From Davidsoniella eucalypti (Eukaryota; Ascomycota; Sordariomycetes; Microascales; Ceratocystidaceae): a DNA stretch of 64,000 bases. Positions within the stretch are counted from its first letter, which is position 1. Each line of letters starts with the position of its first letter. Positions 34,368-47,700 of the stretch are shown piece after piece. The notes beneath the pieces are model-generated. The model ran no database searches, was not told where the DNA came from, and saw nothing but the letters and a program-made list of their open reading frames with translations. Both the position numbers and the translations under genes were made by a program. The stretch is taken from positions 1-64,000 of the forward strand of contig RMBW01000066.1 in NCBI GenBank assembly GCA_004009845.1. Direction: 5' to 3'.

Positions 34368-35921
34368 ATGCAATGGTACAAGCGGCTGTCCAGAGACAAG
34401 GACAAGATGTCACATGCGCCAACGCACCACAACTTCCAGAGCCATCGCCACGGCCAAACATCGTCTGCAATCCAGCCAATGAATAATCTGCCGTCGGCCC
34501 CCTCAACCGCCTCGACCATCGGCTCTATCGCAACTTTTGGCTCGACATCGCCGAACACGCCTGCGCCGCCTGCCTATATCCCGCCGCGAACATCGTCGAC
34601 TGGCCAGCCAGCGCTAGGCATCGTGCCGTCCTCGTCTGCAGTAGCATATAAACTGGCCCAAGTCCCCGAAGCTGCCAGTCCATCCTCGTCCTCGCCGTCA
34701 TCCGAATCGTCGCTCTCAGGCCTTGCTGCATCGACTTCTGGAGGCGCCCGCGTCCGCTCCCGCTCACAATCTCTGTCCTACTCGTACTCACACTCTCGAT
34801 CTCATTCGTACACTTCACATTCGCGCTCGCATTCTCGCCAGGTTCCGCAATCTTCAGCTACTCCTGTTGCCATGTCTCACGACGACCCTAACCGCTATGC
34901 CTCCGAGGACCTCGACTTCGTCGGCCGGAGGCTGTGGAATAGCAACAAGGAGAACATCGTGGCCGGGCCCTTCCAGTACCTGTATGAACACCCCGGAAAG
35001 GACTTCCGTGCCCAGCTGATCAATGCCTTCGATGTGTGGCTAGAGGTGCCCGGAGATAGCCTGGCCATCGTCACCAAGGTCGTTGGTATGCTGCACACAG
35101 CTTCACTGCTGATTGATGACGTCGAAGACTCGTCCTCGCTGCGTCGTGGTCTGCCCGTGGCCCACAACATCTTTGGCATCCCCCAGACCATCAACTCGTC
35201 CAATTACATCTACTTCTGTGCTCTGCAGGAAGTGCAGAAGCTCCGTAGCCCAAACACCATCACCATCTTTGCTGATGAGCTGCTGCACCTGCACCGTGGC
35301 CAGGGCATGGACTTGTTCTGGCGTGATAACCTCAAGTGCCCCTCGGAGGAGGACTATCTCGAGATGGTTAGTAACAAGACCGGCGGTCTCTTCCGTCTGG
35401 GCATCAAGTTGATGCAGGCCGAATCTCGCTCTCTCGTCGACTGTGTGCCGCTTGTCAACCTGGTCGGCCTCATTTTCCAGATCCGCGATGATTACCTGAA
35501 CCTGTCGTCTCCCGAGTACTCCGACAACAAGGGTCTCTGTGAAGACTTGACAGAAGGAAAGTTCTCGTTCCCCGTCATCCATGCGATCAGAAAGGACGAA
35601 TCCAACACACGCCTTATCAACATCCTGCGTCAGAAAACTACAGACGTCGATGTCAAACGCTATGCGGTTGCTTACATGGAAAGCATGGGCAGCTTTGCCT
35701 ATACGCGAAAAGTCGTCAACGTGCTTATCGAGCGTGCCCGTAAGGTTGCCCATGACATTGATTACGGCCGTGGCAAGACGGCTCTCATCATGGCTATCCT
35801 GGATAAGATGGTTCTTCCCGAGGAATCCTCGTCTGCCTCGTCAACTACGCAGGTTCCGATACCTGCATCTTTCCCCATTGCGGCTCTGGATTCTGTATCT
35901 GCCCCTACTCAGTTGCCATAG
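34368..35921 (+). CDS. Geranylgeranyl diphosphate synthase
   Basis: One exon of 517 aa from the first in-frame ATG (34368); a second ATG at 34407 (MSHAPTHH) is an alternative start. The enzyme condenses isopentenyl diphosphate onto farnesyl diphosphate to give C20 GGPP, used for protein prenylation and for diterpene or carotenoid precursors. The first 170 or so residues are Ser/Pro-rich and disordered, including an SRSHSYTSHSRSHS region. The prenyltransferase fold starts at about residue 180. The first Asp-rich motif is DDVED at 250-254 and the second is DDYLN at 374-378 (QIRDDYLN); LDFVGRRLWNSNKENIVAGP, HNIFGIPQTINSSNYIYF and GLCEDLTEGKFSFPVIHAI are typical of fungal GGPP synthases. Both metal-binding motifs look intact. 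No terpene cyclase or P450 gene lies nearby, so this is more likely the general-metabolism copy than a cluster gene. Confidence 0.94.
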   Translation: MQWYKRLSRDKDKMSHAPTHHNFQSHRHGQTSSAIQPMNNLPSAPSTASTIGSIATFGSTSPNTPAPPAYIPPRTSSTGQPALGIVPSSSAVAYKLAQVPEAASPSSSSPSSESSLSGLAASTSGGARVRSRSQSLSYSYSHSRSHSYTSHSRSHSRQVPQSSATPVAMSHDDPNRYASEDLDFVGRRLWNSNKENIVAGPFQYLYEHPGKDFRAQLINAFDVWLEVPGDSLAIVTKVVGMLHTASLLIDDVEDSSSLRRGLPVAHNIFGIPQTINSSNYIYFCALQEVQKLRSPNTITIFADELLHLHRGQGMDLFWRDNLKCPSEEDYLEMVSNKTGGLFRLGIKLMQAESRSLVDCVPLVNLVGLIFQIRDDYLNLSSPEYSDNKGLCEDLTEGKFSFPVIHAIRKDESNTRLINILRQKTTDVDVKRYAVAYMESMGSFAYTRKVVNVLIERARKVAHDIDYGRGKTALIMAILDKMVLPEESSSASSTTQVPIPASFPIAALDSVSAPTQLP

Positions 35922-36570
35922 ATGGGATGGGGTGAGAGGAAGTTCTTGGCTCGTTTTTCTTTGGTCTGATACGGCATAGGCCGGAGTATATAATCGACCA
36001 TACATATGCTTGGCACATACTTGAATCATCTTCTTTATATAAAATGTTCTTCGTACAGGATAGAACATCGGTATTCTAGATCGGTATTGGTATTGCTTTT
36101 TTTTCTTCATTGTTTTCCATCTTATGTTTTGTCCTTTTTTTCTTTTTTCGTATCAGCAGGACAAGTTATTCCTCTACATGTGGCGTTGGGTTTTTCTATC
36201 ATATTTCACGGATTCTTTTTGCGCCTTGATTTCACCTCATTTGATACAGAGCATTCGTTTTGTTTGTTTCTCCCGATATGTTCAGGGACGGACTATCTTT
36301 TCAAATGCTCTGTTTTTTAAGCTAATACCAAACTATACTTGCCGATGTTTCATGACGTTTATAAAGAAATTTGATAATCATATTATTACTACTTCTTCTT
36401 CTTCTTCTACTGAGTACCTCATTTACTTACTTGTACTACTTGCTACATGGCTTCTCAATATAATATTATGCCTGAATTCTTCCCATTTGATATTGTGTAC
36501 TGTGTTTCCTCCGTAAGATAGATGGAATAATCAAGCCTGTCGACATTCTGCTCATGCCTAGATCGTCTCT
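35922..36570. other. Intergenic region between convergent genes
   Basis: The 3' flanks of the GGPP synthase gene (+) and the peroxin gene (-). It is T-rich on the plus strand with a TTC-repeat at about 36391-36408. No gene is recognised. Confidence 0.55.
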
Positions 36571-38479
36571 TTAAAGCTCGTCTTCAACCTGCTGACGTTT
36601 CACAACCCTAACCCAACGTCTCCGCCGCCACTCTCCTCGTCTGCCAACACCGTCTCCTTCTTCCCATGACTGGTACGGATTCTTATATGGTTTGCCGATA
36701 GCATCTGCGTGCCCATCTGAAGACGGCAGCGATGACGACTCAATCGACGCATCGTCGTGCAACATGCTTCTACCGCCATGATCAGTCTCGTTGTGCATAT
36801 CGTACACCCACCGTTCGCCTTCCGTCTCGACTTCCACGCCTGTAATGATACGGTCTTCTACCCACTCACGACTCCATAGATCCAACACCCATTTCTTCTC
36901 GCTCCACTCCCAGCCGTCTGGCGGCAAAACATCCTCGAAGAAGCGTGTTCCACGTGGTCGCTCCTGGTTGATACGCGGCTGGGATAGCGGGTCGTATGGT
37001 GATGGTGAGAACAGCCACGGCTCCCATTCACCAGCCATCGGATCCATACGCTGTAGTTCGAAGACTTCGACCTCGCGGGTCTCCGGTGCGCTGTCGAGGA
37101 GAATATCTCGTTGAATCCATGTGTCTAGCCATCGCTTAGCTAGCGCTTCTTGTGGCTCGACATGTTCGCGGTGCGTGGCTTCTAACATGTGTGCAATGAC
37201 TGGATGATTAGTACCGATGACGACCCAGCCGCCGATCAGGAAGAGCATGCGCCACGGCAGTAAATGCGCCGATATAGACATCAACACGCTGGCGACGAAC
37301 ATGAAAACAAATACAGCCGACGAGCAAGCCTCGTCGCTAAAATTCGTCATGGGCACGATAGTAGCTACGACCTGATCATGACCGACGCAAAAATCATCCA
37401 TGCAATTCTGCAAGTCGCGCATGTTCTGGAAAAAGTCCCTACTAAGTTCTTTCGCAGGCTTTACGGTACGTGCAGGTGCCAGCGGCGGGCCACGCGGCGA
37501 GTAGATGAGCGATTCAGGACCCTGTGGAGGCGCGGGATGGCGCGCCAAAAAGGACGGTATAAAGACGCCAAGAAGGAGGCCGGCAAGCGGGAGAATGGGC
37601 AAGAGGTGCGGGTCGAGACAGACGAAGCTGTAGACTGCGAGCACGGACAGTGTGTGGGAGTATCGCTGCCAGGTGATTATGCGCACAACTTGTTCTTGGA
37701 ACTTGAATACGACGCCGATGCGAGCGTTGAAGCGCCGGAAGTTGTTTGACATGGTCGTTATGTTGAAGTTGGGCCGGTTCTCGTAGAACTCCATGCCTGT
37801 GCCCTGCATGGCGGGCCGGCTAGCGGCGGCATGTTCATCTTCGGGGACGATTTGGGATAGTACTCTTTTGATAGAGAAAGACTTGAGGTCAGCGACAAAT
37901 TCACGAGAACTGCGGTGTTTGCGTTTCTTGTCCCGCATCTTTCATGTTATAATAAACAACGGGCCTTGATGACTGTATGTAGATAGAGTGAAGGACATGT
38001 TTGAAAGCAAGTTCATACATTCTCTCTCTGTATATACGGAACAGAGAGTGGTGATTACTTGTGTTTCCATTTTTCACATGTGCTTGTGCTTTGTGGTACA
38101 GTAACTCGGGACAGTATCAGAATGAAACTCACTTCTCAAGCAGACGGTCCTGCAGTGAGGCTTTGTCACGAATTGACGCCATTCGTTGTCTGATTCCACC
38201 CTGCGCAGGGCTAGTGGTGGTACTATTTTCCTTGGCTGGTTGTTGGCTTGCATTCAGTGGAACATCATCGACATTTGTGCTCCGTTGCTTGTCGTCTCGG
38301 TGGTGACTATCGTTCAAGTCTGTACTAGAGGTAATCCGGTGGCTATGTGAGCATTTCTGGTGGTGCTGAGGACTGGAATCGTCGTAGGTTTCCTGGATAT
38401 ACCCACTGTTAATGGTGTCAGATGGCCGTTCAGGCGATACGCCGCGGCTGACAGAACGATCCGCTGTGAAGTCGTCCAT
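36571..38479 (-). CDS. Peroxisomal membrane peroxin with dysferlin domain (Pex23/24/28-30 family)
   Basis: The exons are 38479-38133 and 37864-36571, giving 546 aa. The 268-base intron is long for this window but has a GTGAGT donor, a GCTGACC branch and an AAG acceptor; it joins IRDKASLQDRLLEK to VLSQIVPEDE, a run conserved in fungal peroxins, which is why I reject a start inside the intron. These proteins sit in the ER/peroxisome membrane and control peroxisome number, size and ER contact. The first 90 residues are polar and disordered. Hydrophobic segments at about 187-224 (two short helices around LLPILPLAGLLLGVFIP) and 296-336 (VFVFMFVASVLMSISAHLLP, then MLFLIGGWVVIGT) anchor the protein. 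The C-terminal dysferlin region includes VFELQR, LPPDGWEWSEKKWVLD, EGERWVYDM and the terminal RRRRWVRVVKR. The subfamily (Pex24/28/29 or Pex23/30) cannot be settled from this alone. Confidence 0.9.
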
Positions 38480-41400
38480 CGGCCTATAAGAATTTCTCGC
38501 TTCGCTGCAAATTGAGTTGTCTCTTAGCCGTGCATATAGTTGTAAAAGCGAAAAGTGAATATAGGGTCTAGCCTCTGTTGCCGCAAGACGTATGTATATG
38601 CAAGGAGATGTGTTCTAGTATGGCTTGCCGCGGATCCCAAGGTTATGCCTTCATGCATATAAGCAACTAAATACAGCAAGCAGATATAGATGCAAGAAGG
38701 TCAAATGTGAGGCGAATTGTGGGCTATCTTCAGCACTTGGCCAGCTAGCGTTAGGCTCTATACAGCCGCTTCAGAATCAGCCACTGGTTACACGTGTAAG
38801 CAGCAACTGATAGTATCAATATGCGCTGTGATAAGGTAGTATTACTACTAATATTAGTTGTGGTAGAAACGCCGTTGCATAGAGATATACTCCACGCTAA
38901 GAACGGCTCACGATCATGTGAAGACACCAAGGTATACAAGCCTAACGATACACACAACAAAGACACTCGTGTGAGAATAAAAGATACCAAGTGTATTATA
39001 GCATGTAACAAAAGGATTGATGATAACGGATAGATACTTGTATAAACGACCGATGCCATGAATTCAATGCTTGCAGGTTGCACGACGTTGCTCTCGGCTT
39101 AGAAATTGGGGTTTGGGTCAAATACGGAAAGGGTTGGGTCAAATGACCATCTGCCAGCTGGCAGCAACTGTTTCTTGGCTAGTCACTATAGTTCAACAAA
39201 GCGTCATCGAATGATCTTGGTCTTTGTTCCTGTTCTGCGGAAAAAGACTGATTATTATATCCGTATTTTCTGCCTTTCTTCCGTGATAATGGCTTCCCTT
39301 TTTCTATGACGAGCTTCTGTAGCTATGCGTTGTTCAAGCAGCTTGTTAACGCTTTTTAAGGCTTTGGACAGCCAACAACTACGCTCGGCAACGCACACTT
39401 GCCTATTCCTTCACATGCATATGGCTAAAAGCGCTACCCCACAGCTGTGTATTTAACCCTAAGTGTTCAACTTTGGGTTTTCCAGCCTCGGAATTTATTT
39501 TCTGGCGGATTTCATACTCGAACAAAAAATCCCAGCCTCAAAGATTCGTGCCTCTGATGCCCTGTCTTTTCTTCTTTTCTATGTTGGAAAAAAACCCGCT
39601 TGCAATACAACTGGTTTGATGGTAAATGCAGTTTACTGGACGAAGGATTGTTTATACAGCAAGAAGCCCCAACTAAGCCATCGTATATTAGACAACTATG
39701 GAAAGTCCATCAAAATGGCGGTCAACTCATTGTACTGGGGGCCTTGCTTGAAATACCGCGCTATATTATTCCTCTTTTGAGGTTGTGTATTCATGGCGGT
39801 CTCTCTAGGTTTTTATCATGGCTAGTTGAGTTGAAATCTCGTCTCGAGGTTCCATGTTCGATGACATAAAACTAGAGCAAGACATCCCTCTGTGCCTATA
39901 TAGTTGGGATTACTCAAAGAACCGTCAGAAGTGACCCTGAAACCCCCAGAGGTAGTGTATCCTTCGTTAGCTTTCTTCTATTCCTTGACTATATAAAATA
40001 TCCACGAGACAGTCCGGGGGTTACCCTTTGCAGATCATGATCACCAAGAAACCTGTTCTAGATGTTCATGTGTTATGGTATCACATCACCACCTACATAC
40101 ATACCTTCGTTTTCCTTACTGGTACCATTAAGTCAAATGGTGTTTGCTTAATCTGGTTATACATAGGACCCTGAAGAGAAAGGGCTGTTTAATAGTATAT
40201 GTATATTTACTCCTGGGTGAAGAGCCAACTGGCCTCAAGTGAAATGTATCCTGTAGCTGCATAGTTGTGTAAGCCATACAATGCGGTGATCTTAGGGGGT
40301 GCCGATGTAAGGAATGACACCAAAGTAACGTCTATGAATAAATAGGCTTTGATTACTGCTTATGTGCTATTTTAGAGGAACTGTCAAGTGCCAGTCACAA
40401 AGTGATTTAGACCATGGCTGGTAAGATCATATACAAATTATATAATGTGACTGACCGTGTATGGGGCATATTTCGATACTGTGATTTTATCTACGCTTGT
40501 TATTTTTACCATTATCTGGAGTTGGCCGGTAATGTGTCCTATGACTTGTTTAGAACGCAAGAAGTAGACAAGTAGTATTTCGAATCGGCAAAAGAAACGA
40601 GCTCGGATCCAGGCTTTAAATTTTTTAGTTCTAACAACTACAGTAACTTACTTGGATTCACAAATTATATGTATCATAAGCATCAACTGATCTCTAGTAT
40701 CAGCCGTGGCAAGAAAATCAGCCTATGTAGAAAGAGCTGGTGCTAGTGTCACACTCTACCTTTTCAATATTTACTATTAGTCATCAGCACTATAACCATC
40801 TATTCCTATTCTCGCCCATCATGAAGCCCAATGACGCATTATAAAGTACCGGATAAGAGGTCACACGCAAACTTTCTATGTTGTATCTTGATTTTTTCGG
40901 GTTGTTTTCTTCACTGCCTTCTTTATTTGTTCTAGCTAATGACCAGGCTGTAGAGTGTTATATAGCGTCATGCTTATTATGTCCAATGAATCCATATATC
41001 AAAACAAAGTTGCCAATATTAGGGACTAACGGCGAGAAGACTTGCTCAGTAGGTTTTGTCATTGTTTTCTATGGCAGATCCCAGCTTGCCCATGACTTTT
41101 GCATAAAGGAAACGTCCATTGAGCCGTGGCAAATTGCCTGCTTCTAATATGTATAGATAAGTGTTAATTAAGGGCCATGTAATGGTAATAAACTCCAGTG
41201 CCTACCATGTGTATACCTGCTGTTTTTGTTTCGATAGGCGCCTGAGGTTAAAACTTGACAAACGGTAATGAAGCACACACTCAAACCTATATAGTTTTGT
41301 AATGTAAAATTGCATATTAATCTCACATATTGTTGCACATAAAAAGGATAAGATAAGCAGACTAGGATATCTATTTTGTTGCTATAGACACATTAACTGG

Positions 41401-44400
41401 GGGAGAAGATTTGGTCGAGGGAATGAACAAAGCCATTGCGCATAAGCCTCTGGCTTGAACCCTTTTTTAGCGCAATCGCTGATGACTTAATCTCAATGCT
41501 GTATCGTTCCAATCTTACGAACTAAACTAGCAAGCTATATATGTATTTCATTAGCAGCATAGCAAATAAGCAATAGTTATGCCTTTCATTACTTGTATAT
41601 CAGCTGGTTAAATTGGTTCTGTTGTACGAGTAAGTTGGATGACCCTGGCTAGAGAATAATATTTGGGCTCTGTCCCCCTAGGATGTCGTTTGACTCGTTG
41701 GTTGTCTAGCTAGCTAGCTGGCCTATGGTTTATAAGGCATCTTGATAACTGGCTAATTGGATCTTCCCAAAAGGAAGAATGAGAGGCTTTTACTTGATTT
41801 CTTAGGTTTCGGATTCATTTCTGTCTCACTTCGATAATTGGTCGTTTCTTGGGTAAAAGGGCCCAAAAGGGCTCAGTCATTTCAATTGTACATTGTTGAT
41901 GTTTGTATCCTAGATCGGCTCCCCTTTAGGGCAAACACGATCACGACGGTGCTCATTTTGAGACTAGAGCTCAGTTTAATACGAGCTTGGGCTGTAGAAT
42001 GTGGAGTTTTACAGAGGCTATCTTGATCTGCCAAAGTTGTAGTGTCATCCAAGAAAGGCTAGCCTAGCGGAATCTACACATTGAACGAACGGGTAGATGA
42101 CCGAAGATGACGACCATCACCAATGGCTGTCATAATAATATACTATAACTACACCACTTGAGTGAGCAGATGCCCTAAAGATGAGTGTCATCTAGTTGTA
42201 ACATAGACCAATATGCCTCCGGCTCAGCCTGCGTTCGTTCTCCTGGATCTTGCGTCTCTAGACAACTGAACTATCAGATAGTAGCTCTAGGTTATGGAGT
42301 TTGGTCCTAGCTAGCTGACCAGCACAAAAGGATCAAAGGGCCTCTGGATAGAGCATAAAAAAAAGGGCGTTAGTTCGTTAAGCGTCAGGCGAGAACAGGC
42401 GACATGAAGCTTAAGCAAAGAAGGAGCGCAAAAAGCTGTAGAAGGTCGGGATATGGGTCTTAACAATAAGACTATATTTAACTAGACGTTGTTGTATAGC
42501 GGTTAGTAAAGACGGGTGTCTGAGTATATTTGACCAGCCCCTGAGCTTTTTTTTTTCTCGTTCTTGTCCAATATTTCCCCTCTCCCTGCCACTGGAATTT
42601 TGCTTGCGATATCTTTAGGCCTGTGTCTTAACAAGACCTTCTGCTAATTTGAGCTATTAGAGGAGAGGTGCCTCAGCTACAAGATAGGTGAGAGGCTAGG
42701 TTCTTTGACACTTGGATAGAGGTCGCTCACTCCATAGCAACGATGATCAATGGAACGGTGATCGTAGCCAGCATTACCCGCTGTAACTAAGCAACAGAAT
42801 CACCGTCTGAACACAAAGAAAAAAAGAAAGAAAAAAAAAGAAAGAAAAAATGGCTGTAGATAGCTTGTATGAGACGGCTGATGTGCAAAAATGTCACGAT
42901 ACGATGTTTGTGTCTTTCTTCGTTTTGCTGTCTGTTTGACTATCAAAGACGTACAGTAAGAGAGTGTATAGGTTAGTTGTAGTTCGCCGCCCCCTTTTAG
43001 CGGTTCGGAATCAATCGAATAATATTGTTGTGTCTTGCGTGTAGCCGGAGTCGAAGCGGTGTCTGGGACCTATTCCTATTGCCTGTGTCTGCTAAGTAGC
43101 CTATACTTCGCTTGTTGTTATGGCGCTGCTATAACGTTCAAGGGAACTAAATGAAAAAAATAAAAAAGTACCGCCAGAAACCCTAGAGTCGTGTATTAGG
43201 TGGGCTAGGTCACGTGTGGTACATCATGGGCTGCCTTTGTGGGATGGGGGTTTAGATTCGAGGTAGTCGGTACCTGGCGATCGGCCGGGCTGCCAACTGC
43301 ACAGCATGCTCAAGGCACTGAAATGATAGCAGTAGCAGGACAAACCATAGTACATAATAACCATGATATAGAAACATATGGGTTTATATCGCACTTGATA
43401 CAAATTCAATGCCGAGATGATCGCGCCTCTTATCTGGCCGTGCATATCTAAGAGATGAGATAGTGGCTTACTTAGCTGTACGTATGTTATTCTTCCTATT
43501 TTTTATTGGGAGGGGGCTTCGATTATGGTCCAACGAACCTGTCACCGATGAGATAGGATAGAATAGCGAATAGCGCAAATATTGGTCGTTGATGTTACTG
43601 TACAGGTCAAAAATAAAGAGGCAGGGATTTTTCCAGACTCTTCAGTGGCTGCAGTGGTAATAAGCCTGCAGTTGCAGTTAGTTGGCCAAAGTAAACAAAG
43701 AGCCAAGTCGTAGTGTATACAAAGTAGGCTAAGAAAGGAGCCCTCAGCCTTCTACTAGACACTTTTTATACTACATATTGTACTATGTAATATGTTACAT
43801 GTACCATACATCGTGCTTGTTATAGCTCTGCGTATCAAGTCGTGTTTTGGGCCAAGACCAAGACCATCGTTTTTTTGCCGCCCAGTACGGAGCTGATTGC
43901 TAGCAACTTTGCTAAGTATTGTATTGCAGTTTTTGCAGCTTACATTTGCAGCTCTGTAGTTCTAAGGCTAGTCTGTCTACGTTAGTACAACTAGTAGTGA
44001 AAGCCATTAGCGTCAGCCTTCTCTTGACCACCACCCCATCTATCGTCCCTTCATCCGTCTATCTATCCTCTCACCTACCACCAAACACCAACAAGATAAT
44101 CGTCTGACCAGCCGAACGCACAAGTGCACAGCAAAGCACACGCTGTCCATATTTCACACGCCATCTTCATCTCGGCACTCTATCTCTCTTCTACGCTGTC
44201 CTCACCTGCTCGACCCTCTCGGCATGCGGTAGCATCTGAAATTCTCTTTCCTCAGCTTCCCAGCCCAGGACTGAGATTCTGGAGTCGGCGAGGAAAAGTA
44301 GTAAAAAATAGAAAATATAGGAAGAAAAGCACAAGGTTGCTTGCTGCTCTGTTCTGTTTAGTCCGTGCTTGGCTTGTCCATCACCGCCGTAGTTGAAGAT

Positions 44401-44785
44401 CGCTTCCCTTGTTCTTCTTTTTCCCTTTTCTTTTTTTTCTCTTTTTCTTGTGCAGCCACTTTTTGCACTTCCACAGTGCTTTGCGGACCGACGAACTATT
44501 CTTTCGGAACCGCCTAGCTCCTGGCCTAGTCCGATCACCGTCAGTGTCAGCATCGCCATCAGCATCAGCATTAGCATTATTAGCATTAGCATCGTCTCTA
44601 GTTTACTGGGCTGTCCTATCCTGTCCAGTCCATGTCATATCAAATCGGCCCCATCCTCGCCGTTCGCCAGTATCGACCGCTAGACAGAGACTTACTTGAC
44701 TTCTTTACTGTCGCCTCCCCCATAATCTCCCAGTCTTTATTCTTATGTGTCTGTGTCCTGTTGCGAGCACACACATTCCTTTCCC
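38480..44785. other. Large gene-free region between peroxin and Pom1-like kinase genes
   Basis: About 6.3 kb with no gene I can support. Frames at 39463-39869 and 40878-41147 (89-105 codons) are isolated in AT-rich DNA and match nothing known. A purine run of A and G lies at about 42818-42850. The last 900 bases (43900-44785) are C/T-rich with many CAACA/TCATC-like triplets, a probable long leader or promoter of the kinase gene. Confidence 0.5.
39151..39164. repeat. Solo copy of the CTGCCAGCTGGCAG palindrome
   Basis: The same 14-base palindrome found in both arms of the element at 11195-11715. Here it follows a pair of TTGGGTCAAAT direct repeats (39113-39123, 39134-39144). It could be a remnant end of a related element or coincidence. 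Confidence 0.4.
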
Positions 44786-47700
44786 ATGTTTAGGGATCCT
44801 GCAAAACACCTAGCTGGTCCTCGAACCGCTACTAGTTCTCCCACGCGTCGCCGGTTAGTATTATAACATTGTACATTATAAGTGCACTATAGCACACTCA
44901 ACCTTCTCTCTTCCTGGTCTGGTAGCTGCTGGCTTTCCGCCTTTTCTTCCCTGACCGTCCTCTCCCCAACCTGCCTGTCCAGTTCCAGTTCCAGTCCCGG
45001 CTCCAGTCCGTCTCTCTTGCTGCTGTTTAGAAGCATGGTAACCCATTTATGTGCATCTTTACTGCTCCGGAGACTGCCTGTAAGACTGTCAAACTGCTAG
45101 AGTGCGAGACTCCAGACTGCCTCTTCTACTTGCTAAACTGCATGGTGTGTGGTGTGGCTGTTCTTATATCCCTGCAGACGGCGTAACCTAACTTGTTCAT
45201 GCCCCTAACTTTCTGTCCTGCTTAATATAGGCCCCGTGGATTCAGCAACGCTTCTCTCTCGTCCGTTTCGACTTCGACCGCCCTTCCTCCTTCTCGAACT
45301 CTCGACTCGGTGCAAATGCTAAGTGCATCCTCGTCCAACAACCACTCGTTGTTCTCGTTTGGACGGAATGCTGGCTCGTCGGCCGCCTCCATGAAAGACG
45401 ATTTGAACAACGACGTGACTGCCTCGCCCTTCGACTTTCTGCCGTCTGTCAACTTTGACGATCTGCAGAGCAGCTTGGAAGAGGCTTCTTCTGGCGAGTT
45501 CAAGCTTGGCCCCTACACCACCGCGAGCGCCATCTCTCACCACAACCTCAGTCTGCCTTTATCTGGCCCAGTAGCCTCCGAAGCTGGAATTCTTATCGGC
45601 TCAAGCCACCACTTATCTTCGTCCAGCTACAATCCGTCGCCTCCCGTCTCTATGTTGACATCCGGCAGCTTCAGCAAGATGGGCGACCACTCGCAGCTCG
45701 CATCCAACGTGTCCCAAAACGGCGCCACAACCCGTGTTGTGATCCCGCAGAACAACATCAACAACGCGAGCCGCCACTCTCGTTCTGGCTCGCTTCTACG
45801 CCGTCCGAGCACCTCTGGCAGACCCTCGACCTCGCCTGCTACCTCCGACCTTCCTCAACCAACGACCCAAACACCCGGCCGTCGCCGCAGCCACTACCCG
45901 CCAGTATCAAATTCCAACATGCCCAAGGCAACGATGCCACGGAAGTCCATTAACCCCGGAATCGACTCGGAGCCGCTTGGCCGCCGGTCGTCGACCCGCC
46001 GCCCTAGTATAACGTCTGATCTGACTGGCAGCAGATCATTTATCGGACTGGGAGACGTCACGCGCTCTTCACTTGACTGTGACTTCAGTACTGGCAATGA
46101 TTCTCTCGTGGGATCTACTCTCTCGACCTCAAGAGCGTCAAAGGCCCGGTCTGTACATTCATTTAGCAAGCCAACTCAGGCGAGTCTCGCCAACAGCACC
46201 CTTACTCCGGATCCGAAATCTCGGCTGTCAGCGTTCCATTTACGCTCACAACACACCTCACTCAAGGCCAGCCCAACACCTCCAGTGCCGCCTGTCAACA
46301 AGCGTGTCTCTGTCATGCCCGGAATGCCTAGTCCGAATCTGGCTCACGGTCTGGGAGCACGAACGATAAGCCCTACAGATGCGCGCAGAATGAAGCGCCT
46401 TTCTATGCACCATCCCCAAAGCAATGGTAGCTCTACTAGTATCGCCACTGCAATCGGCCTCACATCTGACATTCCACCCCCACCACCAACCGAACGTCGC
46501 GCTTCGTCACGTTCCCCATCAATGATACCCAGAAAAGCCACTGGGACCCCTTCATCTTCCCGGACAACTCCGGATATTCATCGCAAGTCATATAGCTCTG
46601 GCTTGTCTACGGGCTCTGCCGCTAGTTTCAACACCGTTCGAACATCCACGGGATCCATTGCACCACGCATACCCCAGGTCCCTCAAATACCACAGTCCAT
46701 GTCAACGTCAAGGCTACCGGCCCCCAAAGCCCTCACGTTGCAAAATATCCAGATGCAAAATGCCTCAAATGACGTAGACGAAGATGTGCCACCTGTTCCG
46801 GCCATTCCCAAGCTTTACGAATCACCAAAGGACTCACCTGCTGAGGCTACATTCCTGGACAAGAAGAAGCTGAGCATGGCTTTTGACACATCTAGTATAC
46901 ATAGTTTCCAGAGCAATTCTACTGGCAGTAGCTCATTACTCAACATGGAGGGCACCGTATCTTCACAGGTGGGTAGCAAGATCGGTACCAGGAAAAGCTC
47001 TTACCATAGCCAAACTGTGCGCGAGACTGAGAAACAGGCCCGAAAGAGTCTACAGCCACTGCGCCTACCACCAATGCACATTGGCCCTCTCAGTACACCT
47101 ACTGCCAACAAGATTGCGCAACTGCCCATGAGCTCCGGCATCTCTCCCAGCCGTCTCAGCCCGACCCCGAAGAGACATGCTAGCAAGACCCCGACGACTC
47201 CCATGACTGCTTCTAAGAGCAGCTTCTTTTCACGCAACCATGACGACAGTATCGATACCCCGGTTTTCCGCAGCAGTAGCTCTATTCACCCCGTACGTGC
47301 GGCAAACAGCCCCCTCATGTCATTGAACGTTGGCTCGGACGACTCAATACGCACTGCCAAGCTCCGAAACAAGGACAGCGGGTCTTTTGTGTCTACATCA
47401 ACCGCTAAGCCTATCGGCCAAATGAATTTTTCACAGGTCGGAAGATCGAAGACTGTTAGTGAAGCCCTTACTTCAACATCCACATCCAACGGAGATTCGA
47501 AGAGCTACAAAATTTCTGGTCCCCGTGTTCTGAAGATGGCTACTAAGGGCTCCAAGTCACCACCTCCGCCTTCAAGCCCCGAGGAGCAAGAGCCTCCCAC
47601 TCCTTCATCCATGAGTTCTCTGCGTAGAAAGTTGAGTCTCTCCTGGAAGCGTGGCGCTTCCAAGAGCAACATTACGCTACCACCAGGCGTTATTGAGAGC

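Noticed and set aside
39463..39869. Two overlapping frames of 89 and 105 codons
   Set aside because: No recognisable family or splice structure; may be a remnant, but nothing supports naming it.
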